Both the position numbers and the translations under genes were made by a program. The notes beneath the pieces are model-generated. The model ran no database searches. It saw only the letters and a program-made list of their open reading frames with translations, and had not been told where the DNA came from. From contig CALYAO010000044.1 in the NCBI GenBank assembly GCA_944393605.1, positions 62,001 to 126,000 of the forward strand: a stretch of DNA of 64,000 nt. Reading direction: 5' to 3'. Shown here in pieces: positions 36,016 to 43,862 of this stretch; the first letter of the stretch is position 1; each line of letters opens with the position of its first letter. The DNA comes from an uncultured Clostridia bacterium. Its GTDB lineage: Bacteria; Bacillota; Clostridia; UBA1381; UBA9506.

Positions 36016-36244
36016 CCATACTTTTTCTATCATATCTTCATAGAAAAAGAAGGCCTGGGGCGTGCAGAGGGTACCCCCTATGCAATGATGGGGTCCCCAC
36101 AGCGCCTGCGTGCGCTGTGGGGAAGAGGAGCGGCAGCGGCGTTAAGCGACAGTTTTCCCGCAGGGGAAACAGAGCAGGCGACGCTTGACGCGACGAGAAC
36201 GGGGACGGCATCGCCCCGGTAAATATTTTAGGGCTGACAAAAAA
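36016..36244 (-). repeat. GC-rich hairpin repeat, copy 4 (inverted, long form without end block)
   Basis: Matches the long left half of copy 2 in reverse, including the CCCCACAGCGC/GCGCTGTGGGG hairpin. The core hairpin differs in sequence (CTTTTTCTAT with ATAGAAAAAG) but keeps the pairing seen in copies 1 and 3. The end block is absent. Confidence 0.82.
36213..36244 (-). repeat. Right terminal inverted repeat of the 1.45-kb repeat segment
   Basis: Reverse complement of 34799-34830 at 31 of 32 positions. Its outer end also forms a 12-bp hairpin (36232-36243 with 36257-36268), which can act as a terminator. Confidence 0.85.
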
Positions 36245-36316
36245 TCTGGACCACAATTTTTGTCAGCCAAAAATAGCTGGCGCACAGCCCAAGCAACCAA
36301 TTTAGAGGTGGCAAAA

Positions 36317-36508
36317 ATGATTGAATGCGAAAACGAATTCTGCATCCACTGGATGGAGGGCAACCAATGCCATTTCAAAGCAATCGCACTGGACGCACGC
36401 GGCTGCTGCACAGACTGCGTTTTGGTTGATTTCCAAACGGACACCTTATGGCTCAGACGCACACAGTGCCTTGCGCGTTTCCTGCGTGAACACGAAAATA
36501 TCAAATAA
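36317..36508 (+). CDS. 63-residue cysteine-rich protein (DUF1540-like)
   Basis: Starts at ATG 36317 behind AGAGGTGG. Cysteines at 4, 9, 18, 30, 31, 34 and 50 give a C-x4-C-x8-C-x11-CC-x2-C pattern like the small Cys-rich DUF1540 proteins of Clostridia, which presumably bind a metal; function unknown. A basic, Leu/Arg-rich tail follows. It lies just outside the inverted-repeat segment and is followed by an intrinsic terminator shared with ypeB. An upstream in-frame extension reads into repeat copy 4 and is rejected. No lateral partner gene is evident. Confidence 0.72.
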   Translation: MIECENEFCIHWMEGNQCHFKAIALDARGCCTDCVLVDFQTDTLWLRRTQCLARFLREHENIK

Positions 36509-36521
36509 ATGGCACAACGAC

Positions 36522-36552
36522 AAAAAAGCGATCCCTTCCGGGCCGCTTTTTT
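36522..36552. terminator. Bidirectional terminator between the Cys-rich gene and ypeB
   Basis: AAAAAAGCG (36522-36530) pairs with CGCTTTTTT (36544-36552), with extra G/C pairs inside the loop. It lies 14 bases after the Cys-rich gene and 15 bases beyond the ypeB stop. Confidence 0.82.
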
Positions 36553-36566
36553 CACGTCCTGCCACG

Positions 36567-37934
36567 CTACATGGTGAGGACCCCGTCCTCCGACTCCAGC
36601 AGCATGAGAATCTTTTCCTCCTTTCCTGTTATGGCATTGATATAGATGAGGAAATGCTTGTCCTCAAATGAGCCTTTGCACTCATAGCACAGCACCTCCC
36701 GCTTGCTCTCCTTGGGGATGTTTGCGAGCCGGACACTGTCCACCGTCAGGTGGCGGTTGACTCGCGCTTTCGCATCTGCCTCGCTGAGCGTCGGGGCGGG
36801 CAGGTCCCGTGCCTGATGGCTCATGATATAGCCCTGACTTTCAAACCCCACAATTTCGCCGTTGTCCAGTGCGACTTTGACCTTGATCAGGTCGGAATAC
36901 ATGATGATGTCGCGGTCGGTATAGGCGTAGTTGAGCGTTGCAACGCCGTCGTACTTCTCGTAATAGCTCTGCTTCATTCCGGTATATCCCATATCAGCCA
37001 AAAATTGGCTCCCAATTTCGCTGGCACGCTGCCAATCGATGGTCTCCTCTCCAACCGCACGGTTGTCCAAGAACCACAGCATCATGCCGTTTTGCTTGGT
37101 GACTTCCGCACTGATGGTGCGGTCGCTCTTGGGGTCGGGCTGGGAGGAAAAGGCATAGGTGAGGAGGCCATTTTCGTTTTCCCCGTTAAACGTGAGATTG
37201 GCGGCACGTTCCTCCCCAATGAAGTAGCGAACCAGCTCCGCCGCCTGCTCCTGCGTGACGTCGGGCTTCCCTTTGAGGGCGGCGGGCTCCATTTGCTCGA
37301 TGTGTTCCGAAAAAGGCCCGTCATAGATGAGGGTTGGATAGTCCTGAAATTCCTTTTCCACCTGCTCCATGCCCGAAAGCAGCGTGACCTGATTTTCGGC
37401 TTGGGCAGACGTGTTTTTGACCTGCGTAAAGCGCATGCCTGTTTCCACCATGTCCGTCTCCATGGTCAGCAGGTTATTCGACAGCTCCTGTGCGTAACTG
37501 GACAGATCTTGGAGGCTCTGGAATTCCTCCTTGCTGATTTCCCCGCTGTCAATGACCTTAGCAGATAGGTAGGAGGTGTAATCCCCCACCTGGCTGAGAA
37601 ATTTGGAGGTATTGTCCAGATGAGCATCCGCGACAGGAAGCTGGCCCAGGCTGGACTTGGCGGCAGCCGCCTGCATGGAGATATCAGCGGAGATGGAAGC
37701 CAGTTGGTTGGGATCCCCCACCAGCATGGCCTTGTCCAACATGACGTTAATATCTCGTACATAGTCGACAGTGTCATGGAATGCGCGGACATAGACCCCT
37801 TCCATGGCGAGCTCCAGGTCGTTTGCACGTTTGAATTGTACAATGCCCACAATTGCCACAACGGTCGTAAGGGCCAGTGCTACGGCGTACAGCGCGCGTA
37901 GATTGAACCGTTTTTTGATGTCTTCGGTATGCAT
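36567..37934 (-). CDS. ypeB: Spore germination protein YpeB
   Basis: 455 residues, YpeB length. In spore formers YpeB is needed for the spore-cortex lytic enzyme SleB to be stable and correctly placed. N-terminal membrane helix about residues 13-32 (ALYAVALALTTVVAIVGIVQF), a long helical region, then repeated PepSY-type domains (for example LSEADAKARVNRHL and the final CYECKGSFEDKHFLIYINAITGKEEKIL). ATG 37934 is preceded by GGGAGG; the longer frame to 38045 lacks family character. sleB, the usual neighbour, is not adjacent. A forespore sigma-G promoter was looked for upstream but none is convincing. Confidence 0.9.
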   Translation of the reverse strand: MHTEDIKKRFNLRALYAVALALTTVVAIVGIVQFKRANDLELAMEGVYVRAFHDTVDYVRDINVMLDKAMLVGDPNQLASISADISMQAAAAKSSLGQLPVADAHLDNTSKFLSQVGDYTSYLSAKVIDSGEISKEEFQSLQDLSSYAQELSNNLLTMETDMVETGMRFTQVKNTSAQAENQVTLLSGMEQVEKEFQDYPTLIYDGPFSEHIEQMEPAALKGKPDVTQEQAAELVRYFIGEERAANLTFNGENENGLLTYAFSSQPDPKSDRTISAEVTKQNGMMLWFLDNRAVGEETIDWQRASEIGSQFLADMGYTGMKQSYYEKYDGVATLNYAYTDRDIIMYSDLIKVKVALDNGEIVGFESQGYIMSHQARDLPAPTLSEADAKARVNRHLTVDSVRLANIPKESKREVLCYECKGSFEDKHFLIYINAITGKEEKILMLLESEDGVLTM

Positions 37935-38117
37935 AGGTTTGCGGCCTCCCTGCCAGTGAATTTTTTGCTGCCCGGTTGGGCACCGTTTGACCATAGTTTT
38001 TACCGTTGCGGTCAAATTATTCATTTTTTGGAAAAACTGTAACAATCGTACAGATATAAACTAAAATCTGGTACTTTTGCACAAGAAATCTGTCAAAAAA
38101 TTATGAAATATGGTCAC

Positions 38118-38146
38118 TTTACGAAAAAGAAAAAGCGTGATATAAT
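38118..38146 (+). promoter_or_regulatory. Possible promoter of spoVS
   Basis: TTTACG (38118-38123), 17-base spacer, TATAAT (38141-38146), 67 bases before spoVS. In Bacillus spoVS is sigma-H dependent; no sigma-H pattern was clear here. Confidence 0.5.
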
Positions 38147-38212
38147 AACATCATCGAAACAGGAGTCCTTGGATTACGCTAGGCCCCGGTTGACGATGGG
38201 AGGGAATCAACC

Positions 38213-38473
38213 ATGGAGATACTGAAAGTATCGTCGAAATCCAGCCCGAACTCGGTGGCCGGCGCGCTTGCAGGCGTTATCCGGGAAACGGGGGCGGCGG
38301 AGATTCAGGCGATTGGCGCGGGTGCGCTCAATCAGTCGATCAAGGCTGTGGCCATTGCGCGTGGATTTTTGGCTCCGTCTGGGATAGATGTTGTCTGCAT
38401 CCCGGCTTTTGCGGACGTTGTGATCGATGGGGAGGAACGGACGGCAATCAAGCTGATTGTGGAGCCCAGATAG
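38213..38473 (+). CDS. spoVS: Stage V sporulation protein S
   Basis: 86 residues, the full length of this very conserved Alba-like small protein (MEILKVSSKSSPNSVAGALA; later AIGAGALNQSIKAVAIARG and IPAFADVVIDGEERTAIKLIVEP). It influences septum and coat steps of sporulation and may bind nucleic acid. ATG 38213 follows GGGAGG. Monocistronic: own promoter and terminator. Divergent from ypeB. Confidence 0.95.
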   Translation: MEILKVSSKSSPNSVAGALAGVIRETGAAEIQAIGAGALNQSIKAVAIARGFLAPSGIDVVCIPAFADVVIDGEERTAIKLIVEPR

Positions 38474-38519
38474 TAGGTAGTGTGTAAAAAGTGTTGTGTT
38501 GGTTCGTTTGATCGGACAG

Positions 38520-38558
38520 CCGCCTTGTGTATAGGGAAAGCACAGGGCGGTCTTTTTT
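38520..38558 (+). terminator. Intrinsic terminator of spoVS
   Basis: Stem CCGCC-TTGTG with CACAG-GGCGG (38520-38529 with 38541-38550) and seven T after it (38552-38558). Confidence 0.8.
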
Positions 38559-38679
38559 TGCCCGGCAATGTGCGGCAATAGCATGCGGCGTATTATGGTT
38601 TCGCTGTGCGGGTCGCTTTTGATGCCTTGGGGAGCAGCGCCAGAAAGGGGAGGGGGCTTGGGCTGGAAATCATTGCGCA

Positions 38680-38708
38680 TTGCGGAACGCGCCGTTTTAT
38701 GCTATACT
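38680..38708 (+). promoter_or_regulatory. Possible promoter of the 79-residue membrane protein gene
   Basis: TTGCGG (38680-38685), 17-base spacer, TATACT (38703-38708), 25 bases before the start. Confidence 0.45.
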
Positions 38709-38732
38709 GGATACAGAGGATGGTGTATTGCG

Positions 38733-38972
38733 ATGATGCGAAAACTCTTTCGACTGGAACACCACATCCATGCGACAGCAAAGGCGATCATCCGGTGGGG
38801 ACTTCTGATTGCGACTCTGCTCATTGGGGCGGGTCTCATGTTATCTTTTCTTCCGCCCGATCATGCGCTGTATGCTCTGCATTTGAAGTTCGCGGATGTG
38901 GGAGTATTCGTGTTTGCGGAAAGTGTCATTGCAGGGTTGCTTTTTGACGTGATTTACAAGCGGCAATCATAA
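38733..38972 (+). CDS. 79-residue membrane protein of unknown function
   Basis: Two predicted membrane helices (about residues 22-42, GLLIATLLIGAGLMLSFL, and 53-72, FADVGVFVFAESVIAGLLFDV) after a basic N-terminus with HHIH. I do not recognise a family. The ATG at 38733 is close to the proposed transcription start, and its ribosome site is weak; the ATG one codon later is equally possible. It is divergent in content from the flanking spoVS and ftsX genes and ends at a bidirectional terminator. A small sporulation-associated membrane protein is one guess from its neighbours only. Confidence 0.6.
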   Translation: MMRKLFRLEHHIHATAKAIIRWGLLIATLLIGAGLMLSFLPPDHALYALHLKFADVGVFVFAESVIAGLLFDVIYKRQS

Positions 38973-39006
38973 AAAAAGACGCGGCAAGTTGCCGTGTCTT
39001 TTTTTA
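38971..39006. terminator. Bidirectional terminator between the small membrane protein and ftsX
   Basis: AAGACGCGGCAA and TTGCCGTGTCTT pair with one internal mismatch, flanked by an A-run (38971-38977) and a T-run (39000-39005). Confidence 0.83.
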
Positions 39007-39018
39007 TGTTTCGTTATG

Positions 39019-39909
39019 TTAGACCTTTAAATACTTCCGTACAGAAATCAGGCTGCCGATACCGCCAAGCAGGATGCCCATCAGCGCGAACAGACCCGAT
39101 GAAGTCAGCCAGATGCGACTCAGCGGCACAAATTTTACAAAGGTAATGCCCAAATTTTCCACCATGCCAAGCAGCCCGTTATAGGCAAAGCCTAAGATGA
39201 GAAGGGAGATGATGCATCCGAAAAAGCCGATGATCACGCCCTCGATGACAAAGGGCCATCGGATGAACCAATCGGTTGCGCCCACAAATTTCATGATATT
39301 GATCTCCTTGCGGCGGGCGAACACAGTAAGCTTGATGGTATTGGAAATGATGAACACCGAAACAATGGCAAGCGCCAACATGACCCAGATGCTGATGTTG
39401 CTGATGGAATCGGTCACAGTGACGAGCGTGTTGATGGTATCCTGGTTGCGCGCAATCTTGGCAACCCCGCTGATTTGCTCCAGCTGCGCGGCGGTTTGCT
39501 CGGCGAGGTCCAGCGATTCCATGGTGACCATATACCAGTCTCGAAGCGGGTTGTCCTCCTCGTATCCATCCAGCACGGAGGCGTCTTCCCCCAAGTCCTC
39601 TTTTAAATCTGCGAGCCGCTGATCATTGGGGTTTAAAACGACCTCCTGCACATTGGGGATGTTTCGGATCTCCTCCCCGATGGCCGCAAGCCGATCTTCC
39701 CCAACCGTCTCGTCTACCATAACGATGATCTCATAATCCGCCTCGATCTGTTCTGCGAAGTAGGAAACGTTGATGCTGAGGATCATAAACAGGCCAAACA
39801 CCAGCAAGCTGGCCACAACGGTCAGAATGGACGCCATACTCATCCAGCCGTTGGAAAACACATTCCGAAAGGCCTCTTTGATAAAATAGCGTCCGCCTCT
39901 AATTTTCAT
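39019..39909 (-). CDS. ftsX: Cell division ABC transporter permease FtsX
   Basis: 296 residues, four membrane helices (the first about 21-44), an extracellular domain about 48-165 that in Gram-positives contacts a PcsB/CwlO-type peptidoglycan hydrolase, and the FtsX core (ISIWVMLALAIVSVFIISNTIKLTVFARRKEINIMKFVGA). With FtsE it couples ATP hydrolysis to wall hydrolysis. ATG 39909 overlaps the ftsE stop by 11 bases and has GAGGGG nine bases upstream; the ATG at 39933 is longer by eight residues. Its likely hydrolase partner, the coiled-coil M23 protein at 48974-50146, is 9 kb away instead of directly downstream. Confidence 0.93.
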   Translation of the reverse strand: MKIRGGRYFIKEAFRNVFSNGWMSMASILTVVASLLVFGLFMILSINVSYFAEQIEADYEIIVMVDETVGEDRLAAIGEEIRNIPNVQEVVLNPNDQRLADLKEDLGEDASVLDGYEEDNPLRDWYMVTMESLDLAEQTAAQLEQISGVAKIARNQDTINTLVTVTDSISNISIWVMLALAIVSVFIISNTIKLTVFARRKEINIMKFVGATDWFIRWPFVIEGVIIGFFGCIISLLILGFAYNGLLGMVENLGITFVKFVPLSRIWLTSSGLFALMGILLGGIGSLISVRKYLKV

Positions 39910-40585
39910 AGCCGTATACCCCTCTGGTTTCATCCCGCGCGATCACGCCGTCCTCGATGGCGATGACGCGCTTTTTCATACTGTCCACAATCTCCTTGGC
40001 ATGGGTCGCCATGATGACGGTGGTCCCCCGTTTATTGATGTCATCCAAAATCTCCACGATCTCCGCGGCGGTCTTGGGGTTGAGGTTCCCTGTGGGCTCG
40101 TCCGCGATGAGGTATGCGGGGTTGTTCACAATGGCACGCGCCAGCGCGACCCGCTGCTGCTCGCCGCCCGAAAGCTGGGTGGGCAGCATCTTGGCCTTGT
40201 GGGACAGGCCGACTAGGCTCAGCGCGTTGGGGACACTTCGCCGGATATCCCGTTTGCTGGCCTGCACGATCTGCATGGCAAACGCGACATTTTCATACAC
40301 AGTCTTGTTGGGCAGCAGTCGAAAATCCTGGAACACGACCCCCATGCGGCGCCGGAGGTACGGAATCTGGCTGCGCTTTAAACGGCTCACGTTGATGTCG
40401 TTGATGATGACATCTCCGCTGGTGGGGGTTTCCTCATGCATGAGCAGCTTGATGAGCGTCGATTTTCCGGCGCCGCTGGGGCCCACGATGAATACAAATT
40501 CTCCCTTGTCGATGTAAAAGCTGACATTGTCCAGCCCAACCGTGCCGTTTTCATATACTTTGGTTACGTTGCTAAATAGAATCAA
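39899..40585 (-). CDS. ftsE: Cell division ATP-binding protein FtsE
   Basis: 228 residues. ABC ATPase partner of FtsX. Walker A GPSGAGKS, Q-loop VVFQDFRLLPN, signature LSGGEQQRVALARA, Walker B YLIADEPTGNL, and H-loop ATHAKEIV are all intact. Begins MILFSNVTKVYENGTVGLDNVS. Overlaps ftsX by 11 bases, indicating coupled translation. Upstream lies the PucR-type regulator gene in the same direction, with a hairpin-containing 86-base gap. Confidence 0.95.
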   Translation of the reverse strand: MILFSNVTKVYENGTVGLDNVSFYIDKGEFVFIVGPSGAGKSTLIKLLMHEETPTSGDVIINDINVSRLKRSQIPYLRRRMGVVFQDFRLLPNKTVYENVAFAMQIVQASKRDIRRSVPNALSLVGLSHKAKMLPTQLSGGEQQRVALARAIVNNPAYLIADEPTGNLNPKTAAEIVEILDDINKRGTTVIMATHAKEIVDSMKKRVIAIEDGVIARDETRGVYGYEN

Positions 40586-40671
40586 TGGAACCCTGCCTCC
40601 TGTATCTTTCCATTATCCGACACAAATCCGCCCGGGCATGCTGCAAATGGGCGGATTTGGAAATCATCTAT

Positions 40672-41751
40672 TTAAAAATTGGTGGGATTGGTCTGCAGAT
40701 ACTTGTCCACAAGCATGGCGACCTTAAAGGTGACGGCGTCGTCAAACTTTCGGAGATCCAGCCCCGTCAGTCGCTCGATCTTATCCAGCCGATACACCAG
40801 CGTGTTGCGGTGCACAAACAGCTGCCGGGATGTTTCGCTCACATTTAGGTTATTTTCAAAGAATTTGTTGATGGTTTGAAGTGTTTCATGGTCCAGCGAG
40901 TCGATGCTTTCTTTTTTGAAGATCTCGTCCATAAACAGTTCACACAGCTTGCGGGGAAGTTGGTAAATCAGCCGCCCGATCCCCAAATTGTCATAGCTTA
41001 AGATATATTTATCCCCGTCGAATGCACGCCCGATTTCCAGCGCGATCTGCGCTTCGGAATAGGAGCGCGCGATGTCTGTGATGCTTTCCACCTGCGTTCC
41101 GATGCCAACATACACCTGCATCATAAGCTCAGAGCTTAAGGTCTCCACAACGCTCTTTGCAATTTTGAGCGTGGCCTCCCGCGTAAAGGGAACAGTCGCG
41201 GATTTGATCAAAACAATCTTGGCATTGTCGATATTAATGACAAAATCGGGCTCGGGGAATAGGTTTTGCAGCACCTGTACCACCGGCGTATCGTTCTCCT
41301 CTTCCAATTCCACAATGAACACCATGCGGGGGCAGTCAGGGTCAATGCGCAGTTCGGTGGATTTCAGGTATACATCCCCAGGGAGCACGTTGCCCAACAG
41401 CACATTTTTGATGTAGCTGGCTTTGTCGTATTTATCGCCGCAATGCAGCTGCAGATTGGACAGCGCAATGGCAATCAAAGCGCAGAGCTTATGGTCCGAG
41501 GGCTCTTCCCCGTGGATATATACGACATACTCCAGCGTATTGCGCGGCCCGATGCCGACAAAAGAATACCCTTTATAAGAGTAAGGCTTATTGTTGCTGG
41601 GGCATTGTGTCATAGCGTCATAACTGATGTCTTCGCTGATGGGGTCATCGGTATACGCGATCACATTCCCAAGATTATTGAATACGCCCAGCGGCTTATG
41701 GGTCAATCCTTTCATTTGATCCAGTACGGTTTGGAAAACCTGGCCTAACAA
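40672..41751 (-). CDS. PucR/CdaR-type transcriptional regulator
   Basis: 359 residues. C-terminal helix-turn-helix of the PucR family, about residues 290-345 (TINKFFENNLNVSETSRQLFVHRNTLVYRLDKIERLTGLDLR), preceded by a GGDEF-like degenerate central domain and an N-terminal sensor region. PucR-family proteins regulate purine, sugar-diacid or amino-acid catabolism; the effector here is unknown. TTG start at 41751 with GGGGAG at close spacing; a leader of about 160 bases separates it from the proposed promoter. It precedes ftsEX on the same strand and is divergent from the M23 peptidase gene, so a cell-wall or growth-phase input is conceivable but unsupported. Confidence 0.85.
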   Translation of the reverse strand: MLGQVFQTVLDQMKGLTHKPLGVFNNLGNVIAYTDDPISEDISYDAMTQCPSNNKPYSYKGYSFVGIGPRNTLEYVVYIHGEEPSDHKLCALIAIALSNLQLHCGDKYDKASYIKNVLLGNVLPGDVYLKSTELRIDPDCPRMVFIVELEEENDTPVVQVLQNLFPEPDFVINIDNAKIVLIKSATVPFTREATLKIAKSVVETLSSELMMQVYVGIGTQVESITDIARSYSEAQIALEIGRAFDGDKYILSYDNLGIGRLIYQLPRKLCELFMDEIFKKESIDSLDHETLQTINKFFENNLNVSETSRQLFVHRNTLVYRLDKIERLTGLDLRKFDDAVTFKVAMLVDKYLQTNPTNF

Positions 41752-41918
41752 TTTGCTCCCCCCGTTTCTCGTCCATGTGGCGGGGCCGAAACGCCCCTGT
41801 AAAATGCCGGCACATCACAATAAACCGACATATTCGTGGGTTGGCCTATTGCAATCAAAAATGCCACAACGCCTATCTTTTATCATACAACACCAAAAAT
41901 ATCAAAAGGATATCATAT

Positions 41919-41947
41919 ATTTTATACTTTTTACACAATTTTTGCAA
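41919..41947 (-). promoter_or_regulatory. Possible promoter of the PucR-type regulator
   Basis: Minus strand TTGCAA (41947-41942), 17-base spacer, TAAAAT (41924-41919). The rest of the 435-base gap to 42188 holds the divergent M23 promoter and nothing else I recognise. Confidence 0.5.
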
Positions 41948-42040
41948 GCCTTTTCGGTCATTTTTTCAGAAATATGCAGAAAAGTTCACATTTTACGCGA
42001 TTTTTGGGGAAGGGTTCATACTTTCTTAACAATTTATCCA

Positions 42041-42069
42041 TTGAAATTGTTAAGAAAATGTTGTAAAAT
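42041..42069 (+). promoter_or_regulatory. Promoter of the M23/G5 peptidase gene
   Basis: TTGAAA (42041-42046), 17-base spacer, TAAAAT (42064-42069), about 120 bases before the start. Confidence 0.6.
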
Positions 42070-42187
42070 AAGGAGCATGCGTAATAGTTTTGTAATAATT
42101 GCCCGGGTGCTTTCATATACTATCGGCGAAGGGATGAATGTGTTTTGTGCGGCCCGGTGCAATGGCGGGAAAACAGGGGTGAAAGCA

Positions 42188-43822
42188 ATGGATCAGGATT
42201 GTGTTAAGGTGAATAAGATCACCAAAATTTCAGGTGGCCGCGGCATGCGACTTCAGCAGGAGACCCAGGAGGCCTCTGAAAACGAACGGCGGCCCGAAGA
42301 GTGCCAGCCGTTGGAGGAGTCGGTTGAGCTGGCAGAATACCAGCGGATTACCCCCGAAGAACCTGAACCCGAACAAGGTTCGGCCGTTTGGGAACGGCTG
42401 TGTGAGCTGGTAAAAGAAACGAGCGGTGTTCTTTGGCGGGGCGCCCGCGTATTTTTTGCTTCCCGGATGAAACGGGTGGCATTTTCGGGACTGTGCGGCG
42501 GCGTGGTGTTGGCGGTCGCGGGCGGTGTGTTGTTTACGACCTGCACGTTTGCATATGAAGTGAAGGTGGGGGACGAGGTGATTGGTGTCGTGCCTACGGT
42601 GGCGGCCTATTCGGAGGTGGAAGCCCAGACCGCTGCTGAGGTGGAGGCACTCACGGGGGACACATTTGAGACGCCCCAGGAGGTGCAGTTCAGCCCCACC
42701 ATCATCCCCAAGGGTGCCTACACCCAGTCGGAAGAGCTGGCGGACAATTTGAAATCCACCTGCTCGGATATGGTGGAGGCCTGTGCTGTGAAGGTGGATG
42801 GCAAAACAGTGTTTGCCATGCCCAATTTGGAGATGGCAAACACCCTGTTGCAACAGTATAAGGATATGTATGCGGTTCCAAATCAGCAAAGTGCAGAGTT
42901 TTCCAAGCCGGTGGAGCTGGTGGTGGAGCATGTGCCCGTCGATGTGCTCAAAACCGTGGAGTCGGGCCTCTCGATGCTGCAGTCGGATGTGGATGTGGAA
43001 CGGGAATACACGACCCAGGAAGGGGATACGCCCGATACCGTTGCGGCGGCGTTGGGGCTGAGCGTGGAGGAACTGACGGCGCAGATTGCGGACCTGCCTG
43101 AGATCATCCCTGCGGGCGAGTGCATCAAAGTAACCGTCAAAGAGCCGTTGGTGCAGGTAAAGACCACCGAGCTGGCGCAGTACCAGGAGCCCGTTCCCTA
43201 TACGGTGTTAAAGCAGGAAGACGCGGAGGCCTATGTGGACGAAACGGAGATTTTGACGCCGGGCGAGGAAGGACTGCAGTTTGTGCAGGCCTATGTGGAA
43301 AAGCTCAACGGCCAGGAAGTGGGCAAACAGGTGCTGTCGGAGGAGATGCTGAAGGCGCCGGTGGAACAGGTGGAAAAGGTGGGAACCAAAGAGCGTCCCT
43401 CGCCCATCGGGACGGGTGTCTTCGCGCAGCCATACGACGGCGTTTTGACGTCCCGGTATGGGGAACGCTGGAACCGGATGCACGGCGGGATTGACATCGG
43501 CGGCAATACGGGTGACCCCATCCGTGCGGCGGACAATGGGACGGTGGTTTATGCGGCCTATAATGACGGCGGCTATGGCAACCTGGTGCAGATTGACCAT
43601 GGCAACGGATATGTCACGTACTATGGGCACAACAGCGAGCTGTTGGTCCAGGTGGGAGACGTGGTAGCCAAGGGGGACGTCATTGCAAAGCTGGGCAGCA
43701 CTGGGCGGAGCACCGGTCCACACTGTCACTTTGAGGTGCGCAAGGACGGTGTGACGGTCAATCCGCTGCCCTACTTACAGGGCGTGGACGTCAACTCGGT
43801 TGTGCTGGATGACGATGAATGA
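42188..43822 (+). CDS. Membrane-anchored M23 peptidoglycan endopeptidase with LysM-like and G5 domains
   Basis: 544 residues. Acidic cytoplasmic N-terminus (~95 residues), one membrane helix about 100-122 (FSGLCGGVVLAVAGGVLF), then an extracytoplasmic region with a LysM-like stretch (REYTTQEGDTPDTVAAALGL), a G5 domain (about 320-410) and a C-terminal M23 LytM domain. Zinc ligands are intact: H and D in RMHGGIDIGG, and H-x-H in GPHCHFEVR, so it should be an active cross-bridge hydrolase. ATG 42188 is chosen for the G-rich ribosome site; an in-frame ATG at 42134 is possible. Divergent from the PucR-type regulator. Confidence 0.88.
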   Translation: MDQDCVKVNKITKISGGRGMRLQQETQEASENERRPEECQPLEESVELAEYQRITPEEPEPEQGSAVWERLCELVKETSGVLWRGARVFFASRMKRVAFSGLCGGVVLAVAGGVLFTTCTFAYEVKVGDEVIGVVPTVAAYSEVEAQTAAEVEALTGDTFETPQEVQFSPTIIPKGAYTQSEELADNLKSTCSDMVEACAVKVDGKTVFAMPNLEMANTLLQQYKDMYAVPNQQSAEFSKPVELVVEHVPVDVLKTVESGLSMLQSDVDVEREYTTQEGDTPDTVAAALGLSVEELTAQIADLPEIIPAGECIKVTVKEPLVQVKTTELAQYQEPVPYTVLKQEDAEAYVDETEILTPGEEGLQFVQAYVEKLNGQEVGKQVLSEEMLKAPVEQVEKVGTKERPSPIGTGVFAQPYDGVLTSRYGERWNRMHGGIDIGGNTGDPIRAADNGTVVYAAYNDGGYGNLVQIDHGNGYVTYYGHNSELLVQVGDVVAKGDVIAKLGSTGRSTGPHCHFEVRKDGVTVNPLPYLQGVDVNSVVLDDDE

Positions 43823-43862
43823 GGAAAAGCAGGGCGGCTGCCCTGCTTTTTTTGATGCGGAC

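Noticed and set aside
34805-36244. CRISPR array
   Set aside because: Repeats are about 200-380 bases, inverted as well as direct, with no regular spacers and no cas genes.
34736-36255. Several 60-140-codon frames across the GC-rich repeats on both strands
   Set aside because: The same peptides recur in several frames because they translate the repeat; no ribosome sites at sensible distances.
37935-38110. Sigma-G promoter for ypeB
   Set aside because: TGAATA is present but no CATnnTA-like -10 at the right distance.
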